From contig NZ_BLWC01000002.1 in assembly GCF_013167895.1 (NCBI RefSeq), forward strand, positions 1-33,803: a DNA stretch of 33,803 bases, given 5' to 3'. A program made the position numbers and the translations under genes. The notes beneath the pieces were generated by a model. It was not told the DNA's origin. It saw only the letters and a list, made by a program, of their open reading frames with translations, and did not search any database. Positions 7,289 through 15,982 of the stretch are shown here, one piece after another; position 1 is the stretch's first letter; each line of letters starts with the position of its first letter. Origin of the DNA: Streptomyces fulvorobeus (GTDB taxonomy: Bacteria; Actinomycetota; Actinomycetes; Streptomycetales; Streptomycetaceae).

Positions 7289-8442
7289 GCCCCCTTCGGG
7301 AAATACGGTGGTGCCCATCCCACGTACTGCGCTCCCCATTTGGTCTCCACATCTGATGCGGGAATCACGTCGACGTACCCGGGTCGGAGCACATCATTGC
7401 TGATGATCTTGCCGTCTCCGAGGTATACGGATACATGCCCGTGCTCATTCCCGGTTTCCCAGTACATGAGCGCACCAGGCGGAATGTCACGTGAGCCGGG
7501 ATGTTTCATGTGTTCGGGCATTACACGGTAATGGGTGATGGCTGATCCAACGCCCGCAGCATTCCATCCGTACACTTTGGCGGTAAATTTTAGGCACCAT
7601 TTCCACCACTTTTTTTCATTCAGCCCCGGCTGACTCTTCGCCCATTCGATGGCTTCCGCTGTGGAGCGCGGGTTCTTGACTTCCGGCGGCCAGTCGGCGG
7701 CGTCGTCGTGGAACGGCGCCCCGACCGGTGTCTCGCTGGCCGGGGTGCATGCTCCCTGCTCGGGAGTGGACGGGTCCTGCTCCCTGCCTGTCTCGGACCC
7801 GGCCCGGGATAGATCGATGCCGGCCTGAGTGGCGACCTGCTCAGCTTGGCCACGGCGGGTGATGTACAGGCCGGGGTAGGCAGAGCGCTGTACCCGCTGG
7901 GCGGCTACCCCGGGGTCCATGAGCTGCCATTTGGGGACGTCGACCAGGCCGGGCGGGCGTCCGGGATTCCCTCCGAAAAAGAGGCCCGCGGAGTGCGGTG
8001 GATTAGTGATCTCAGCTGGGGTTCCCCATCCCTGTGACGGGCGCTGCTGAAATAGCCCGAGCGAATCAAGGTGACCGTGGTTGATGTTTTGCAGTCCGCT
8101 TTCCTGTAGTGCTGTCATAAGAGCGATCAGGGACGCCTTTCCGGGGAGCTCTCTTTCCTGGGCGACGTTGTCGATGATTTTTGCATTGTGGATCTGCTGT
8201 GCACGGATCGGACCGGGCACGGTGCTGGCCGAGGTCACTTCCTCGGGGAGTCCGGAGATTTCGCACCCGGCGCCTCCTCCTTTTCCGTCAGCTGATTTTT
8301 TGGCCGCTCCGGCGATCAGGGTGGTCGCCCCGAGACCGAGCATTCCGATCAGGCCGAGTGCGGTCCCGATGCACCCGGCCTTGAGGAGAAAGGGCGTAGC
8401 TGCGCGGGTGGCCGCTGCTTCGGTCATGTCACGGACGTCCAT
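7285..8442 (-). CDS. Two-domain peptidoglycan hydrolase of the T4SS (CwlT/VirB1-like, NlpC/P60-type)
   Basis: 385 residues from ATG 8442, which abuts the previous stop (TGATG). One membrane anchor is at about residues 19-46. The middle part has LMTALQESGLQN and LGLFQQRPSQGWGT, typical of the lysozyme/transglycosylase-like half of actinobacterial conjugation hydrolases. The C-terminal part has NlpC/P60 or CHAP features: Cys in KWWKWCLKF (about 283), His in EHGHVSVYLGDG (about 334-336) and Asn soon after. Its role would be local opening of the cell wall for the transfer channel, as CwlT does in ICEBs1 and Tn916. Codon use is markedly AT-richer than its neighbours (AAA, TTT, CTA codons around 7560-7620). 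Confidence 0.85.
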   Translation of the reverse strand: MDVRDMTEAAATRAATPFLLKAGCIGTALGLIGMLGLGATTLIAGAAKKSADGKGGGAGCEISGLPEEVTSASTVPGPIRAQQIHNAKIIDNVAQERELPGKASLIALMTALQESGLQNINHGHLDSLGLFQQRPSQGWGTPAEITNPPHSAGLFFGGNPGRPPGLVDVPKWQLMDPGVAAQRVQRSAYPGLYITRRGQAEQVATQAGIDLSRAGSETGREQDPSTPEQGACTPASETPVGAPFHDDAADWPPEVKNPRSTAEAIEWAKSQPGLNEKKWWKWCLKFTAKVYGWNAAGVGSAITHYRVMPEHMKHPGSRDIPPGALMYWETGNEHGHVSVYLGDGKIISNDVLRPGYVDVIPASDVETKWGAQYVGWAPPYFPKGA

Positions 8443-9159
8443 CAGACCCCCAGCACCCGGGAGACCCGCCAGCCTGCGCGGGTCAGGGTGAGCTCCACCC
8501 GCAGGAGGGCGGTGCGCCGCGCGGTTTCGTAGCCGGTGACGTTCAGGGTGGCGGTGACCTTCCGCCATACCTGGGCCGGGTTGTCGGGGGGCAGATCGGC
8601 TTCGGCCGGGCGGACGGCGACAGCTACGACCCGGGTCCTCTCACCACGGCTGACCTGGTGCCCCCACCCGGGCGGGGCATTGTCGATCAGATTCCGCGTC
8701 AGGTCGTCGGTGGCCTGTGCCGCGGCGCGGCGCACGCTGGCCCGGTGCGTGCCGTCCGCCACAGGGTCGCGGGTGAGGTAGGCGCGCACCCACTGCCCGG
8801 CGACATCGTCCGGGGTGTCCGTGGGCTCTGTCGCTGGGGTGCAGGCAGGGCGGATGCGGTGGGCGGGGAGGCTGCGGCGGGGGGCCGGTCGTCCGAGCCT
8901 TCCGTCTCATGCCGGCCTCCGCACCGGGCGACGGTGCCCAGGACGAGGACCAGGAGCACGAGCACGAGCACGGCGGCCGGGCTCATGGGGCGCCGCCGTA
9001 CCTCGCTGAGGACGGCGGCCCGTTCACGGCGAGCGGCGCGGCGGCGTGCGCGCCGCCGCTGCCGGGATGTGTCCGGCGGCGGGCCGTCGTCCTTGGGGGC
9101 AGGGCATCGAGGAGTGCCCGCCAGTCCGGACCGGGGTCGGGGGTGTGGCGCTGGGCCAT
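8442..9159 (-). pseudogene. Membrane-anchored T4SS component, frameshifted twice as read
   Basis: Coding signal moves through three frames. It starts MAQRHTPDPGPDWRALLDAL (ATG 9159), continues as KDDGPPPDTS plus a basic stretch and a membrane segment SPAAVLVLVLLVLVLGTVA, then a Pro-rich linker, and ends in a domain with DDVAGQWVRAYLTRDP and LTLTRAGWRVSRVLGV (to 8442). Both frame changes are cured by adding one C in coding-strand C runs, at 9095-9099 and 8879-8884. The product would be about 238 residues with a short cytoplasmic head, one membrane pass and an extracellular domain resembling NTF2/VirB8-like folds by layout only. Sequencing error is as likely as real decay. The last open piece alone runs from GTG 8789. 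Confidence 0.6.
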
Positions 9160-9173
9160 GGGGTGTCACTCCG

Positions 9174-11066
9174 TCAGGGGCGCGGTGGTGGTGGGGGGTA
9201 GCGGCGGCCGACGCGTGGCCGTGGGGTGCGCGGCGGGGGCAGTGTCCTTCGTCGCGCCGAGGGGGCCGGCGGCTGGGTCGCCCTGCGGGCAGTCCCCTGC
9301 GGGCGCGCAGGGATCGTTCTTGCCGTGGGTGGGGACAGGGGAACTTGCTGCCCCTGCTTCTGGGCGGTGGCCGGGGCGGGGATGGTCGTCACGGTCGGGG
9401 AATGCGTCGGGGCGGGGATGGACGGTTTCCCGTGCCCGGCCGGCTGCGCCCCGGCGCGGCCTGCGCGGCGGTGGGCGGCGGCCACGGTCGTTCCCGGGCC
9501 GGTGCCGCCGGGGCCGGGGCTGCGTCCCGGGCCTGTCCCGGCCCCCGGGGCAGGCCGGGGAGGAGGAAGAGGAAGGGCAGGCGGTGGCGGTGGTGGGGGC
9601 GGTGGGGCGTGTGGCCGGGGTGAGACGGCCGTGGCCGGGGGCCGGCTGCGCCGTTCGACCGCGTCCCCGATACGGCTGGAGATGCGGCCCGGTGTGCGCA
9701 GGACCCGGCCCGCCTGGCGGCTGAGGGTGCGGGTAGCCATCACGCCCATCAGTGCTCCCGCACCGGAGCTGGCGCCGACCCCGCTGGCGCCGACGATGCT
9801 GGTGAGGATGGCTCGGTAGCGGAAGGCCGCGACGGCTCCGGCGATGGAGAGGGCGGAGGAGCCGAGCCACCCGTAGGTGGGCATGGCCAGCGCGGTCGTC
9901 ATTTGAATGATCATGACCCCGCCTGCGGTCAGGGTGGTGATGGCGGACTGCATGACTGTGCCGACGAGAGCGTCCATCCACCGCACACCCCACTGGCGGG
10001 GGCGGCCGGGGATCACCCACAGAGCCGCGAAAAGCGGGCCGACCACGAGCAGGAAGAGCGCGGCCATCATCGCGGTGACGGACCCGAGGAGCAGGGTGAT
10101 CAGCAGCAGCCCGAAAAGCAGCGCGACGGGCACGGCGATGATGAGTACCCCTGCGCGCTCCAGCGGACGGTGTCCCTCACGCCAGCTCTTCGCTTCCGTG
10201 CCCACACCGTCGTCGACGTGCTCCTGGAGGTAGCTTTTGCGCTTCTCCTTGTCGGCCCCGTAGTCCAAGATCGCTTTGCCGTGCTTCTGGCAGAGCTCCA
10301 CCGATCCGAACTCGGCCAGACACCAGGGCAGGGCGACGTAGACGCGCCATACGGTGTCGGTGGCACGGCGCGACACCCGGTCCGAGGCGTCGCCGGAGTA
10401 GGTGGTGGTGTGCCCGAGGGTGAACGGCATCTTCTCGATGCCGGCGCCCGATCCGATCCCGGCGTCCGTGGCGGACATGGCGATGTCGGTGCCGATCATG
10501 CGGCCCTCATCAACCCCGTCCACCCAGATCGTCGGGGTGGTGAGCAGCGTGGCCGCCGCCACCGCGGAGACCAGCACCCAGGCCAGCTCCGAGACGGCAT
10601 TGCCCTCCCCTCGCTGGCAGCGCAGAAAGGCCACCACGCCGCCGACCGCCAGGGCGGAGGGGAAGAGCCCGACCGCGACCGCGCCGGCACTTCCGCTGAT
10701 CGCCTGCGTCAAAGGTCCCCGCACCTCGGGCAGGTCGGTCATTCCGAACGTCCAGTCAGCCAGCGTGCTCACGGCCGCGCCGATGGTCACCAGGATCACC
10801 ATCAGCACGTCGGCGATCATGTGCAGCGCCGGCTCCAGCACATCCCACTGGCCATAGTCCGTGTCGAGAGACCAGGTCAGCAGGTCGGGGTACGTCTCGT
10901 ACATCGTGCCGCCGCCCTTGGGGGCGGGCGGGGCAGGCAGGAGGCCGCCCACGCCCTGGGGGTCGGCACTGTCGGCGTGTGCCGCCCCGGACGTGGCGGA
11001 CAGGGTGGTGATCACCGCCATGACCGGAAGGGCCACGGTCCGGCCGCGCGGGGTGTGGAGGGTCAC
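9174..11066 (-). CDS. VirB6/TrbL-like polytopic conjugation membrane protein
   Basis: 630 residues from GTG 11066 (overlap GTGA with the lipoprotein gene). An N-terminal signal-like segment (TVALPVMAVITTLSATSGAAHA) is followed by about seven further hydrophobic segments, including VLMVILVTIGAAVSTLADWTF, LLFGLLLITLLLGSVTAMMA and LFLLVVGPLFAALWVI. Arg-rich and Pro-rich cytoplasmic tail. This layout fits the polytopic channel subunit (ConG/TcpH/VirB6 class). The Pro-rich tail probably changes frame near 9331-9341: one added C converts the end to a frame containing HGKNDPCAPAGD and ending TTTAPLTE at 9166, just before the next gene's ATG. As read, it stops at 9174. Confidence 0.85.
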   Translation of the reverse strand: MTLHTPRGRTVALPVMAVITTLSATSGAAHADSADPQGVGGLLPAPPAPKGGGTMYETYPDLLTWSLDTDYGQWDVLEPALHMIADVLMVILVTIGAAVSTLADWTFGMTDLPEVRGPLTQAISGSAGAVAVGLFPSALAVGGVVAFLRCQRGEGNAVSELAWVLVSAVAAATLLTTPTIWVDGVDEGRMIGTDIAMSATDAGIGSGAGIEKMPFTLGHTTTYSGDASDRVSRRATDTVWRVYVALPWCLAEFGSVELCQKHGKAILDYGADKEKRKSYLQEHVDDGVGTEAKSWREGHRPLERAGVLIIAVPVALLFGLLLITLLLGSVTAMMAALFLLVVGPLFAALWVIPGRPRQWGVRWMDALVGTVMQSAITTLTAGGVMIIQMTTALAMPTYGWLGSSALSIAGAVAAFRYRAILTSIVGASGVGASSGAGALMGVMATRTLSRQAGRVLRTPGRISSRIGDAVERRSRPPATAVSPRPHAPPPPPPPPPALPLPPPRPAPGAGTGPGRSPGPGGTGPGTTVAAAHRRAGRAGAQPAGHGKPSIPAPTHSPTVTTIPAPATAQKQGQQVPLSPPTARTIPARPQGTARRATQPPAPSARRRTLPPPRTPRPRVGRRYPPPPPRP

Positions 11067-11572
11067 CTGATCTCCCGCGACAGGGCGGACAGGATCGGGT
11101 CGGCCGCGTGCGTGAGGTCGCTGTCCGCCACGTCCTCTCGCTGCTCCACCCACCAGGCCCCGGCCGCGTCGGTCATGCGCAGCGCCGTGAAGCTCGCGCG
11201 GGCGGGCTTGCCGGGCCAGGTGACCGTGTGGGTGACCATCACGCCCCACCCGGCCGGGTGGGCCGAGGTGGCCGGTACGCGGGTGGGGGGACGGTCCAGG
11301 AGGACGGGCCCGATGTCGGGGCCAGCCGGGTCGGGTGGCTGGGGGGTGGGGTGACGGTCATGGCAGTCGCCGCGGCGTGCGGTCGCCATCAGGGAGCAGG
11401 CGGTGGTCCAGTCGGAGGCCAGGACCGCCCGCATGTAGGCGCGGGCCCGGTCGGCGGCGGCCGCCGAGGCCGCGGGCTGCTTGTCCTGGCCACTGGTGGT
11501 GGTGGTGGTGCAGCCTGCGGCCAGGGCTACGGCCAGGAGGACGGCGGCGGACATCCGGTACCGGGCGGTCAC
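11063..11572 (-). CDS. Lipoprotein of the T4SS operon
   Basis: 169 residues from GTG 11572 (overlaps the VirB4-like stop as GTGA). Lipoprotein signal: RYRMSAAVLLAVALAAGC with lipobox LAAGC, then a Thr/Ser-rich tether. The mature domain has DRARAYMRAVLASDWTTACS, the look of the actinobacterial NTF2-like lipoprotein domain, and ends near ADPILSALSREIR. Probably an outer-face accessory of the transfer channel. Family assignment is by layout only. Confidence 0.8.
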   Translation of the reverse strand: MTARYRMSAAVLLAVALAAGCTTTTTSGQDKQPAASAAAADRARAYMRAVLASDWTTACSLMATARRGDCHDRHPTPQPPDPAGPDIGPVLLDRPPTRVPATSAHPAGWGVMVTHTVTWPGKPARASFTALRMTDAAGAWWVEQREDVADSDLTHAADPILSALSREIR

Positions 11573-14091
11573 AGGGTCACCTTTTCTGCGGCGGGGGCTT
11601 CGGCGGTGGCCCGGGGGGATGTGTCCAGCAGGTCCAGGAGCTCGCTGGTCGGGATGTCGATCTGCACCGTCGCCGCACCGAATCTGCGGTCCCGGATGAT
11701 GCAATGGCCGTGCCTGATCTCGCCGGACGGTGCGATGCCGATGGAGCGGATCAGCTCCCGGCTGCGCGGGCCGGGCGGGAGGCCCAGCATTTCCGCGAGT
11801 GCGTCCTGCTGGGCGGTGGTGGTGAGCTGGAATCCGTAGACCGTGGCCAGCTGCTCCATGACGCCCGGCATCGCGGCGAGGCCGGTGGCGTCCTGTGTGT
11901 CCAGGTGCAGGCGGGTGCCCAGAGCGCGGCCGACGCGGCTGATGTAATCCAGGAAATGGCGTCCCTGGGGGGTGCCGGTGAGCACATGCACCTCCGGCAC
12001 CAGGACGAGCTTGGTCAGGGTCCGCAGGTCCGGCCGTCCTGACGTGGTGATCCCGTAGGCGAGGATGCTGTGCATCGCCGCGACGGAGAGGGCCTGCGCG
12101 CTGGTCCAGCGCTCCCGCTCCTCCCCCACCGCAGGCAGGGTCAGGCCCGGCATCTGCACCACCCACACCCCCGGGTCGGTCGTCAGGGGTGCGGGCCCGC
12201 CCTCGGGGCGGCCCATGAAGAGGGCTCCGTGCGGGGTCTGGGCGAGCTCCCACAGCGCGGCCCCGGTCTCACACGCCAGCCGGTCCGAGGATTCCCGCAG
12301 GTGGCTGATGACCTGCCATGTCGCCGGCTTTGTGCAGGAGTCGAGCACGTGGTTCGTCGCGGCCTGGAGGGCCACCTCCGCACCGGCCGCCCGCAGGTGA
12401 GCGGGCGTCACGAGCGACAGCTGGGCAGGCACCTCGGTTCGCGCGGCGTCCCGCCCGGCCTCGGCCAGGAGCGGGATGAGGTCGGCCGTCCCCGCCATGG
12501 CCCGGGACATCCGCACCAGCCGGGTCGGCAGACCGTACCGGGCCGCCGCCAGCGGCAGACCGCCCATGTCCCCTTTGAAATCAATGGCCAGGACCCAGGC
12601 GGTGCCCATGGCGGCCTCCAGGGCGAGCATCGCACCGGTCAGTCCCTTGCCACGGCCCGCGCGTCCGATGGCCGCGCTGACCGTCGCGTCCCGGTGGTCG
12701 GCCACGGGTGCCATCCTCACCACACCCGGCGTCGACCCGGTCAGGAAACCGATGACGGGCCCGGTGTCGTCACCGACCCTGGCACCACCCCACCACCACG
12801 CCCCCGCCATCGCGGACGTGTCCCGCACATGGCCCAGGCCGGGCACCCGCACACGGTCTGCGGGCCAGGTCTCCAGCCAAAGGGCGCGCTGCTCGTCGGT
12901 GCCGACCTGGGCTGTGATGCCCAGGTCGGCGTAGTGCGCGGTCACCGCGTCCACGCGGGCCCGCAGGTCCTCCAGGCCCGTCGTGCTGGTCACGATCAGG
13001 CGGGGGTGGTCCTCCACGAGGGAGGACTCCTCCCGCTCCAGGTCGGCCCGCAGCCCCGCCATCGCCTCACCCGCGTCGGTGATGACCTGGCCCGGATCGC
13101 CGATCGCGTGATCGGCCGCCGACCGCGTCTGCTCCCGTACCGTCTTGGCGACGTCGTCGGTACGCGCGATCGCCTGGCGCTTCGGCAGGACCCGCAGCCG
13201 CACCGACGCCTCGGGGCTCACCGGGGTCAGCCGGCCCCAGACCTCGTCCTCGACCTGGCCCTCCTGGGAGGGCGGCAGATAGACCACCTCCGCCAGCGTG
13301 CGCAGCCACTCCCCCACGCCCGGGGTGCTCATCCGCTCGGGGAAAACGGGCATCGTCAGGACGCTGACCCACGCCGCGGCGTCCCCGTGGGCGTCAACCA
13401 TCCGCATGTGGTCCGGGTAGGGCAGCGCCCGCCCCTGGGTCAGCGCCGCCAGCGCCGCCCCGGTCACCAGGGACCGGCCCGCTACGGGGGCGGGCACGCC
13501 CCGGTGCTGCTCGCGGGTGATCATCCAGGCCAGCAGCTCCACGGTGGCCGCCGAGCACCGCCAGGGCGAGGATTCCAGGCGTCGACCGAGACGCCGTGCG
13601 GCGGCGTCCCAGGAGGCGAGCTCCGGCGCGGGCACCCCGGAGGGGGACACCCCGGCCGCGTCACTGACCCGCCGGGCCGCCGAGATCTGCCGGGTACCCA
13701 GACGCACGCCCAGGAGCACGTGCCGGATGGGCAGGGCGATCTGGTCGAGGCGCGCGGCCCTGTCCTCGGCCCACTCCTGCCACCGGCCCGCACGGTAGAG
13801 CTGCGGTGCTTCCGCCCGGTAGTCGGCAGCCGAGTAGGGCGACCACAGCACCCGCAGGTGCACGTCCATACCGGCCAGGGCTGAGGTCATCGCCATCTCC
13901 GCCCGCGCCTGCTCACCGTCGCGCTCCGCCTCGCCCATCAGGTCGGAATTGCTCGTCTCACAGGTCCACCACCCCCACGCTTCGCTCTCGGTCAGCACCA
14001 GCCCGTCCGCGATGCCCGCGTAGGCCGGGGGCGGTGCCGAGCGCTCCCCGCCCACCCCCAGCAGGGCCGAGATCTTTTCCAGCACCTTCAT
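11569..14091 (-). CDS. VirB4/TcpF/ConE-like conjugation ATPase with degenerate nucleotide motifs
   Basis: 840 residues from ATG 14091 (ATGA overlap with the upstream gene). The N-terminal half is the SCO-type transfer protein region. The C-terminal half is a P-loop motor: IGRAGRGKGLTG at about 472-485, AIDFKGDMGG about 25 residues on, LVLVPEVHVL at about 692, then GTRLHLDTQDATGL and TTAQQDALAEMLGLP as in VirB4 proteins. Two signature positions deviate: Walker A reads GRAGRGKG (Gly in place of Ser/Thr after Lys), and Walker B has Pro-Glu where Asp-Glu is normal. It may be ATPase-weak and rely on the FtsK-like coupling protein. Otherwise full length and in the expected operon position. Confidence 0.85.
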   Translation of the reverse strand: MKVLEKISALLGVGGERSAPPPAYAGIADGLVLTESEAWGWWTCETSNSDLMGEAERDGEQARAEMAMTSALAGMDVHLRVLWSPYSAADYRAEAPQLYRAGRWQEWAEDRAARLDQIALPIRHVLLGVRLGTRQISAARRVSDAAGVSPSGVPAPELASWDAAARRLGRRLESSPWRCSAATVELLAWMITREQHRGVPAPVAGRSLVTGAALAALTQGRALPYPDHMRMVDAHGDAAAWVSVLTMPVFPERMSTPGVGEWLRTLAEVVYLPPSQEGQVEDEVWGRLTPVSPEASVRLRVLPKRQAIARTDDVAKTVREQTRSAADHAIGDPGQVITDAGEAMAGLRADLEREESSLVEDHPRLIVTSTTGLEDLRARVDAVTAHYADLGITAQVGTDEQRALWLETWPADRVRVPGLGHVRDTSAMAGAWWWGGARVGDDTGPVIGFLTGSTPGVVRMAPVADHRDATVSAAIGRAGRGKGLTGAMLALEAAMGTAWVLAIDFKGDMGGLPLAAARYGLPTRLVRMSRAMAGTADLIPLLAEAGRDAARTEVPAQLSLVTPAHLRAAGAEVALQAATNHVLDSCTKPATWQVISHLRESSDRLACETGAALWELAQTPHGALFMGRPEGGPAPLTTDPGVWVVQMPGLTLPAVGEERERWTSAQALSVAAMHSILAYGITTSGRPDLRTLTKLVLVPEVHVLTGTPQGRHFLDYISRVGRALGTRLHLDTQDATGLAAMPGVMEQLATVYGFQLTTTAQQDALAEMLGLPPGPRSRELIRSIGIAPSGEIRHGHCIIRDRRFGAATVQIDIPTSELLDLLDTSPRATAEAPAAEKVTL

Positions 14092-14654
14092 GTGCGCCTC
14101 CCCGTGCGGCGACCGCGCCGGGTCACCTTCACCATGTGGTCCGGCCCGTACAGCCGGACTGTGTGTGCCATACCGACCGCCGGTCCGGCCGGCGGGACGT
14201 CTTCGGCCCCGGGCGCACCGAGCAGGCGGCGGGCACCGGCCCGGCCCAGGGACCGGGTCAGCGCCGGGGCGTGCCGCTCCCACCGCGCCCGGCGTGAGAT
14301 CCACTCCGACCGGTGGGCCAGCGCCCGCCCGCCGCAGATCACCGGCCGGTGTCCGAGCAGCTGGTAGTGCGCTCCGACCACCCACACGGCCAGCACCGTG
14401 CGCCGGTCGCACTGCCGGGAGGGCTGCGCGCCCAGCACCGTCATCAGCGCGGGCGGCAGGAGGTAGAGCGTCATCCAGGACAAGGACGGGAAGCCCACCA
14501 GGAGGAGAAAAAATCCGTCCCAGACGGCGAAGACGAGTGCGCCGAGCAGCATCGTCCGGCGCAGCACCCCTTTCCCGAGATCGATACCGAAAAGTTCGTA
14601 CTGCCGTGGCTCCAGGTTACTGAAATGCTGCGTGTATGTGATTCCGCTCCGCAT
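14088..14654 (-). CDS. TcpE/VirB3-like conjugal transfer membrane protein
   Basis: 188 residues from ATG 14654 (TGATG junction). Begins MRSGITYTQHFSNLEPRQYE. Two adjacent hydrophobic segments follow (TMLLGALVFAVWDGFFLLLVG and SWMTLYLLPPALMTVLGA, about 34-76), then a basic cytoplasmic tail with ALAHRSEWISRRARWERH. Two membrane helices followed by a basic tail, placed immediately before the VirB4-like gene, is the usual pattern of TcpE/ConD/VirB3-type proteins that partner the ATPase. Confidence 0.72.
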   Translation of the reverse strand: MRSGITYTQHFSNLEPRQYELFGIDLGKGVLRRTMLLGALVFAVWDGFFLLLVGFPSLSWMTLYLLPPALMTVLGAQPSRQCDRRTVLAVWVVGAHYQLLGHRPVICGGRALAHRSEWISRRARWERHAPALTRSLGRAGARRLLGAPGAEDVPPAGPAVGMAHTVRLYGPDHMVKVTRRGRRTGRRT

Positions 14655-14893
14655 CAGGAGGCAATCACTTTTGCCAGGTCAGTGACGACTTTTTTCGCCA
14701 TATCGGGAAGCCACACAAAGATTGCGCAGAAGGAAGCCGAAGCGAAGAGCGCCAGCTTTTTGTTGAAGTCGTCATCCCAGGAGAGTTTTGTGGCCTTGAT
14801 CGCCAGTCCGAGGATGAGGACATTTCCGCAGATCACCAGCACGGTAGATTTGAGGGCGTTTCCGGTCAGCGCCGCAAGCGTGATGTCGTGCAC
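14654..14893 (-). CDS. TcpD-like small transfer membrane protein
   Basis: 79 residues from GTG 14893, preceded by an AGAGAAAGAG purine-rich site. Two hydrophobic helices (STVLVICGNVLILGLAIKAT and LALFASASFCAIFVWLPDMA) separated by a charged loop KLSWDDDFNKK. Size, topology and its place between TcpC-like and TcpE-like genes fit TcpD/ConC (or VirB2-position) proteins. Codon use is AT-richer than neighbours. Confidence 0.7.
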   Translation of the reverse strand: MHDITLAALTGNALKSTVLVICGNVLILGLAIKATKLSWDDDFNKKLALFASASFCAIFVWLPDMAKKVVTDLAKVIAS

Positions 14894-14914
14894 AGCTGTC
14901 TCTTTCTCTTGTGG

Positions 14915-15930
14915 TCAGGTCAGGTCGTCGCCGGAAATCCCGGCGACTTGCCAGCGGGCGGCGCGGGCGCTTTCCACACGTGTGAGCTGCACCCGGTATG
15001 CCTGTGTGATCTCACCGCCGCCGACCGCCCATACGACGTGGGCCCGGCCGGTGCGGTCCGGGCCGGTGCCGGGTGCGGCCTCCCAGCTCTGGACCCGCCC
15101 GAGCTCCACCCCCTCCGGCAGTGCGGGGACGGCCGTCCCCGGGGCCGCCGCCTGGGCGGCCCCGCCCGATGCCCATACGCGGAAGAAGCCGGTCACCGTC
15201 GTGCGGGTCGCGGCGGAGAACGCGGGGTCAACCGGCCTTTCGGGGTGCTCCGGGCCGGGGGCCTGGCGCTCGGGGACACCCAGGAGCGCGGGGGCCCGCT
15301 CACCACCAGGCGCCCGCCGCCGGCCACCGCCACGGGGATCTCCACGGCCACCCAGCGCACCGGCCCCGCCCCCGGGGCGATCTGCGCATCGACGCGGACT
15401 CGGGCGCGGCCCGCCCGGCCCGGGATGACCGGGCCGGGCACCACCAGGCCGACCGCCTGGGTGCCCCGGCCGTCCCATCCCAGCTGCGGGTCAACCCCGG
15501 CCGCCAGGACGGCGGCCAGCTCGCGCGCCCGGTCCTCGGGCTTGGCCTCATCCCAGGCCAGATAGGCGTGGGCGGCCCGCACGGCGAGCGCGCGGGCCGC
15601 GTCCTCGGGGTAGGCCGCGGCGGTCGGGCCGGGCGCGGGCGCGGCCTGCGGACCGGCAGGGGAAGGGGGTGGTGCGACGAGTCCCCGCAGTCCCGCCGCA
15701 GCCAGCAGTCCCACCGCGCCCCACAGAGCGATACGCCCGACGCGGACCAGAGCGGGCGGCTTCTCGGGCACGACCGCCCACGGCGTACCCTCGGATTCGG
15801 TTTTATGCCCGGACCCGTCCCCCGGATTACTCGTTACCCACGGGTTGACGGGAGGGGCCTGCGGCGCCTCCTGCGGCTTCCTGGTCCACATGCCCGTGAA
15901 ACGATGCAAAGGGCCTGAAGGCACTAACAT
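14915..15930 (-). pseudogene. TcpC/ConB-like conjugal transfer protein, frameshifted as read
   Basis: First part: MLVPSGPLHRFTGMWTRKPQ from ATG 15930 (purine-rich GGAAAAG upstream; alternative ATG 15891), a membrane helix ALVRVGRIALWGAVGLLAAA, then a domain with AHAYLAWDEAKPEDRARELA up to GGGRLVVSGP. At 15290-15294 (a run of five G on the + strand) the coding signal jumps frame; one extra base gives SGPPALLGVPERQAPGPEHP and continues to WQVAGISGDDLT at 14915. A single-span protein with two repeated NTF2-like extracellular domains is the TcpC design. The joined product would be about 338 residues. Error versus true mutation cannot be decided here. If ATG 15930 is used, codon 2 is TTA, a rare bldA-read codon. 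Confidence 0.72.
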
Positions 15931-15982
15931 CCGGAACTTTTCCACTCTTTCGATAAGACCATGAAATTGTTCACCAATCGGG

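Noticed and set aside
12070..13884. 604-codon rightward open frame opposite the VirB4-like gene
   Set aside because: Pro/Arg/His-rich composition typical of a shadow frame; the leftward frame has family motifs and coupled junctions.
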